NCBI GenBank assembly: GCA_019022495.1
Contig: JAFEKR010000002.1
Coordinates: 5,580,001 to 5,644,000, forward strand
Direction of reading: 5' to 3'
DNA from: Epichloe hybrida
Lineage: Eukaryota; Ascomycota; Sordariomycetes; Hypocreales; Clavicipitaceae
Length of the DNA stretch: 64,000 bases
Part shown: piece by piece, positions 60,974 to 64,000 of the stretch
How the letters are laid out: every line of letters begins with the position of its first letter
Position numbering within the stretch: the stretch's first letter is position 1
The notes under the pieces: generated by a model
Told to the model about the DNA's origin: nothing
What the model saw: only the letters and a program-made list of their open reading frames with translations
Database searches by the model: none
Position numbers and translations under genes: made by a program

Positions 60974-61239
60974 TGTAAAATAATGCAGACGGAGGCAAAG
61001 AGTGGTTAGAAAAGAAGATAATGTAAAATTGCTATCTAGGAATTCGTAATCTAGAAGAGAAAAGGGAAGCTTATAAGCTTTAAATCTATAAGTGATAAAT
61101 CTAGGTCTTTAAACGAAGCCTACGATAAACCGCGATATTAAACGCAATGCGGGAAGCTGCATTGTTAAACGAAGAGGGGATAATAAGAGTGATGCCTGAT
61201 ATCTGAGGCTACGATGTGAGGCTGTGAATATCCTTAACA
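60974..61239 (-). repeat. 5' LTR of element A
   Basis: 266 bp. The inner end reads TGTAAAATAATGCAG, where the left LTR has TGTGGAATGATGCAG. The outer end keeps GATGCCTGATATCTGAGGC unmutated. Confidence 0.9.
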
Positions 61240-61643
61240 AGTTGTTAAACATCCCACTGTCAACAAGAGCCCCACTTGTCTGCTGAGCCTGCACGTGGCA
61301 TGTTGTTCCTTCTGTCGAAGCAAGCCTTCCTCTGCAGCTGCGCGACATTGATTCCGATCCGGGGAGCAGAGCAGATGTTCCTGCGTGAAGCGCAACTTTG
61401 TGGGAAACATTTGGAGCAAACATTTGGAGCATGAGTGTGAAGCGCAGGGAGCCGGAACCAGCTAAACGTAGAACAAGAACATTCTACGGATTATATACAG
61501 TCGAGTTATATACAGCCGGCGAGCCGACGCCTCCTAGTCCGTATGTACAGAATTATTTGGATCATCGTCGGACATGTTTGGCCCTCCCCCTCCTACTCCT
61601 CCTCCTACTCCTCCTCCTACTACTCCTACTCCTACTCCTCCTC

Positions 61644-61692
<49 letters not shown>

Positions 61693-61814
61693 CCCTCCAT
61701 GGGAGGTTGATTGCCTACGTAAGAAGTCGGAAGTCAGCAGAAGAAGCTTGGCGCCGGGGTTGGCCGTTTTTCAAATCATTGACAGCGCTCCCCTCGTTGG
61801 TCTTACCTCGTTCG
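61240..61814. other. GC-balanced island between elements A and B
   Basis: 575 bp of sequence without RIP features between two RIP-mutated elements. Holds a duplicated AACATTTGGAGCA (about 61408-61431). A CTC/CTA trinucleotide run lies at about 61587-61691. No gene is supported; the Leu- and Thr-runs in its open frames come from the microsatellite. Confidence 0.7.
61587..61691. repeat. (CTC/CTA)n microsatellite
   Basis: Mixed CTC and CTA units that become pure CTA towards the right end. Confidence 0.92.
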
Positions 61815-62085
61815 TGTTGAGGATATTCACAGCCTCACATCGTAGCCTCAGATATCAGGCATCACTCTTGTCATCCCCTCTTCGTTTAACAATGTAGCTT
61901 CCCGCATCGCGTTTAATATTGCGGTTTATTGCAGGCTTTGTTTAAAGACCTAGATTTATTACTTATAGATTTAAAGCTTATAAGCTTCCCTTTTCTCTCT
62001 ATTAGATTTGGAATTCCTAGATAGCAATTTTACATTATTATCTTCTCTTCTACTCTCTCTTTGCCTCCGTCTGCATTATTTTACA
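61815..62085 (+). repeat. 5' LTR of element B
   Basis: Starts TGTTGAGGATATTCACAGCC and ends TATTTTACA. The outer 110 bases or so are unmutated, the inner part is AT-shifted. Confidence 0.9.
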
Positions 62086-62102
62086 GGTTATAAGCCTAGC
62101 GC
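62086..62102 (+). other. primer-binding site of element B, half tRNA-iMet
   Basis: GGTTATAAGCCTAGCGC, identical to the site in element A and adjacent to the LTR end TTTTACA. Confidence 0.75.
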
Positions 62103-64000
62103 TTATAATTATGCCCTTACCTTTCTTTTTATTTTTCCCTTTTATCTAACTATTATAGTCTTATATATAATCACATATCTTTTCCTAATATCTTATTAAA
62201 GTAAATTACTTAACTTACAGGGTAGCACAAAGACCTTTTCCCTTACCTAAAACTAATAACACTATATAAGTTAAGATTAGATTAATTATAATTTAGCTTC
62301 CTTTTATATATATAAAGCTATAAAAATTTTATATAACTAGGAATTAAATACATAACCTTTATGTATTATTTTCCTAATTTATAAGTATAATAATTTTTCT
62401 CTAAGCTATAAACTTACACATTGCTTAACACTATATAATCTTTTATAATATATATAAAAAGTTAATCCCTTCTAGGTAAATCTTAGTAAATAGTAAGCTA
62501 GGATAAGATATTCCTTATAGAATTACCTTAGGTACCTAAAACTAATAATCTAGATTTATTACCTTCTAAGGTAAAGTAGTATATAGTAAAGTAAGTAAAG
62601 TAAGTATAGTAAATTCTAGGTAAAGCATTACCCTTTAACTAGGCTAAGGTAAAATATTTTAGGGTATTTAAAAACACCTTTTAGGCTACTTATATTCTTA
62701 ACTTTATATCTCTATGCGTTAGCGGCTATATAGTAATTTAATCCTTAGAGAGCTACTACTATAACTCCTATTAGACTAAATTAATAATAATTAGTATTAA
62801 ATACGTATAGTAATAGGAGTACGCGAATTCTAATATATAACCCTACCCTTTCTTTCCTTTTATTATAGCTAATAACACAGGTGCTTCTAGTACTATTCTA
62901 GCTACCTAACCTAATCTAACTAAACTTAATAATATTACTAAGGCGTGGTATATAAGGACTATAGTTATTACTTCTCTTAAAGGGGCTAAGAACTTTAAGG
63001 AATAGGAGATCTTAATCTAAATGTAAGTCTATATTATATAGCTTACACTATATTTAACTAGAGTGACTTTATAGTCTTAAGAGACTAATAAGTATTATAC
63101 TATTCTCTTTTCTATTATATAGTAAAGCCTCTCTTTATAAGTCTAAAAGAATTTAATATATATAAGATAGACTAATATAATACTAGTTACTAATATAATA
63201 TAATTAATTAAAAGCGATTGTGGCTTTAAGGCTAATTTAGCTATTATTAAGCTACTATAATAGTTCTCTTAATTAAAGAGAGCTAATTTCTTTATAATAA
63301 GAGCTTAGCTAGACTATTACTAAAACCTTTAGAACTAGATCTATAAGATTAAAAAGATTCCTAATATTATTTAGGTGTTATAGATAATTAAAGCTATTAA
63401 AGGTTTAATGCCTAATATTTATAACGCTTAGAAAATTAAGGGATTCTCTAAATCTAAGCTTATAAAGGAAGGTATGCTTACCTATTTAATATATAAAGCT
63501 AATAAGCCTTAGAAGGACTAAAAGGTTAACTTTAATACCTAATAAAAGAATAATAAGGATAATGCTAATATAAAAGGCAAAGGTAAAGCTCTAATAAAGA
63601 AGAATAAAACCTTTAAGACTATTAAGCTAAATTATAGTTATTTAATCTCTCTAGGATAACCTATTTATTTAAAGGATAATTACTAAAAGCTTTATCTAGA
63701 GAAAAAGCCTAACTTAATAAAGAAAAAAGGCAATATAACTATAACCACTACTATAACTACCTCTCCTAATATTATTACTATAGGAAGCAATCTCTCTCTT
63801 ATAGTAATTAACTAGGACTATTCCTTTTAAATAATAGTAAATTACCTTATAAAGGAAGACTATATTATTAACTTTAGATATAATACTTATATATTTAATA
63901 TAACTAAATAGTTTACCTATTTAAACACTAATATAGTTACTAGACTAATAACATTAAGTAATAGAGAATAACTTAATATTAAAGGTATTAGTAATATTAA

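Larger units (their letters stand above)
46244..61239 (-). mobile_element. Ty1/copia element A, RIP-mutated, split by a nested gypsy element
   Basis: Direct 266-bp LTRs at 46244-46509 and 60974-61239 frame about 5.9 kb of element sequence once the inner insertion (48835-57917 plus one 5-bp duplication) is removed. Minus orientation: a purine-rich tract (CTACTAGGGGCGG) abuts the left LTR, and a primer site GGTTATAAGCCTAGCGC abuts the right LTR. The reverse-transcriptase motif at about 47555-47605 reads LLLLYIDNIIIIGKTF, a RIP form of LLLYVDDIIIIG. At about 59340-59480 the minus strand carries the same zinc-knuckle-end sequence as element B. GTTGT flanks both sides (46239-46243; 61241-61245, one base offset). 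No intact frame remains. Confidence 0.88.
61815..64000 (+). mobile_element. Ty1/copia element B, same family as A, opposite orientation, cut by window edge
   Basis: 5' LTR 61815-62085 is the reverse complement of element A's LTR (271 bp, small indel near 62001-62011). It is followed by the primer site GGTTATAAGCCTAGCGC at 62086-62102 and RIP-mutated gag. At about 63668-63708 the plus strand reads DNY*KLYLEKKPN, a RIP form of DNCWKLHPEKKPN at the end of a zinc knuckle. At about 63850-63906 it reads YIINFRYNTYIFNITK*F, a RIP form of the copia protease region WIIDSGCNTHIFN.TKWF. The element continues beyond the window. Confidence 0.88.

Noticed and set aside
61398..61897. Leu-run and Pro/Thr-run open frames
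   Set aside because: Products of the CTC/CTA microsatellite, with one end in the LTR of element B.

Overview
The window is nuclear DNA of a filamentous ascomycete, probably Hypocreales. The genes have many short GT-AG introns of about 50-130 nt, and the families are typical of Pezizomycotina: a fungal rhodopsin-type seven-helix protein, GT34 and GT31 Golgi glycosyltransferases, a laccase-like multicopper oxidase, an HsbA-like secreted protein and small secreted proteins. GC-balanced, gene-bearing stretches alternate sharply with very AT-rich stretches that have almost no open frames and are poor in CA/TG but rich in TA. That is the expected mark of repeat-induced point mutation (RIP) on duplicated DNA. 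The species cannot be named from the sequence.

Layout. 1-1429 is the broken 5' part of an amino-acid permease (minus). 4358-5996 is an intact rhodopsin-domain protein in seven exons. 6910-8495 is a GT34 glycosyltransferase. 8896-9440 is a small Dabb-domain protein (minus). 9612-15047 is a complete RIP-mutated Ty1/copia element with 231-bp LTRs and a 5-bp target duplication. It sits inside the last codons of a multicopper oxidase gene (minus, 15027-17705), whose displaced end lies at 9586-9611. 18531-21602 is an AT-rich element with 32-bp inverted termini. 22759-24345 is a GT31-like transferase, 24719-25300 a small secreted protein (minus), and 26444-27514 a kinase-fold protein.

28.7-35.7 kb is a stretch of decaying genes: a class 3 lipase pseudogene, an FAD/NAD(P)-binding protein cut by an in-frame TGA, a transcription-factor-like pseudogene and an MFS fragment. 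Intact genes then return: an HsbA-like protein (36517-37371), a long coiled-coil protein (38089-40789, minus), a Rieske/AIF-type oxidoreductase (41724-43776) and a Ser/Asn/Gly-repeat secreted protein (44137-45081, minus).

46.2 kb to the end is a nest of transposable elements. Copia element A (46244-61239, minus) is split by a Ty3/gypsy element C (48835-57917, minus). C is itself split by a hAT-like element (53787-55777) that has an 8-bp target duplication and internal tandem repeats. A 575-bp GC-balanced island follows, then copia element B of the same family as A in the opposite orientation, running off the right edge. Both copia families carry a primer-binding site matching the complement of the anticodon-arm half of initiator tRNA-Met once RIP-type changes are allowed. 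The genes do not form an obvious pathway cluster. The main story is ordinary secretory and cell-surface genes beside RIP-mutated transposon blocks, one of which has rewritten the end of a host gene.
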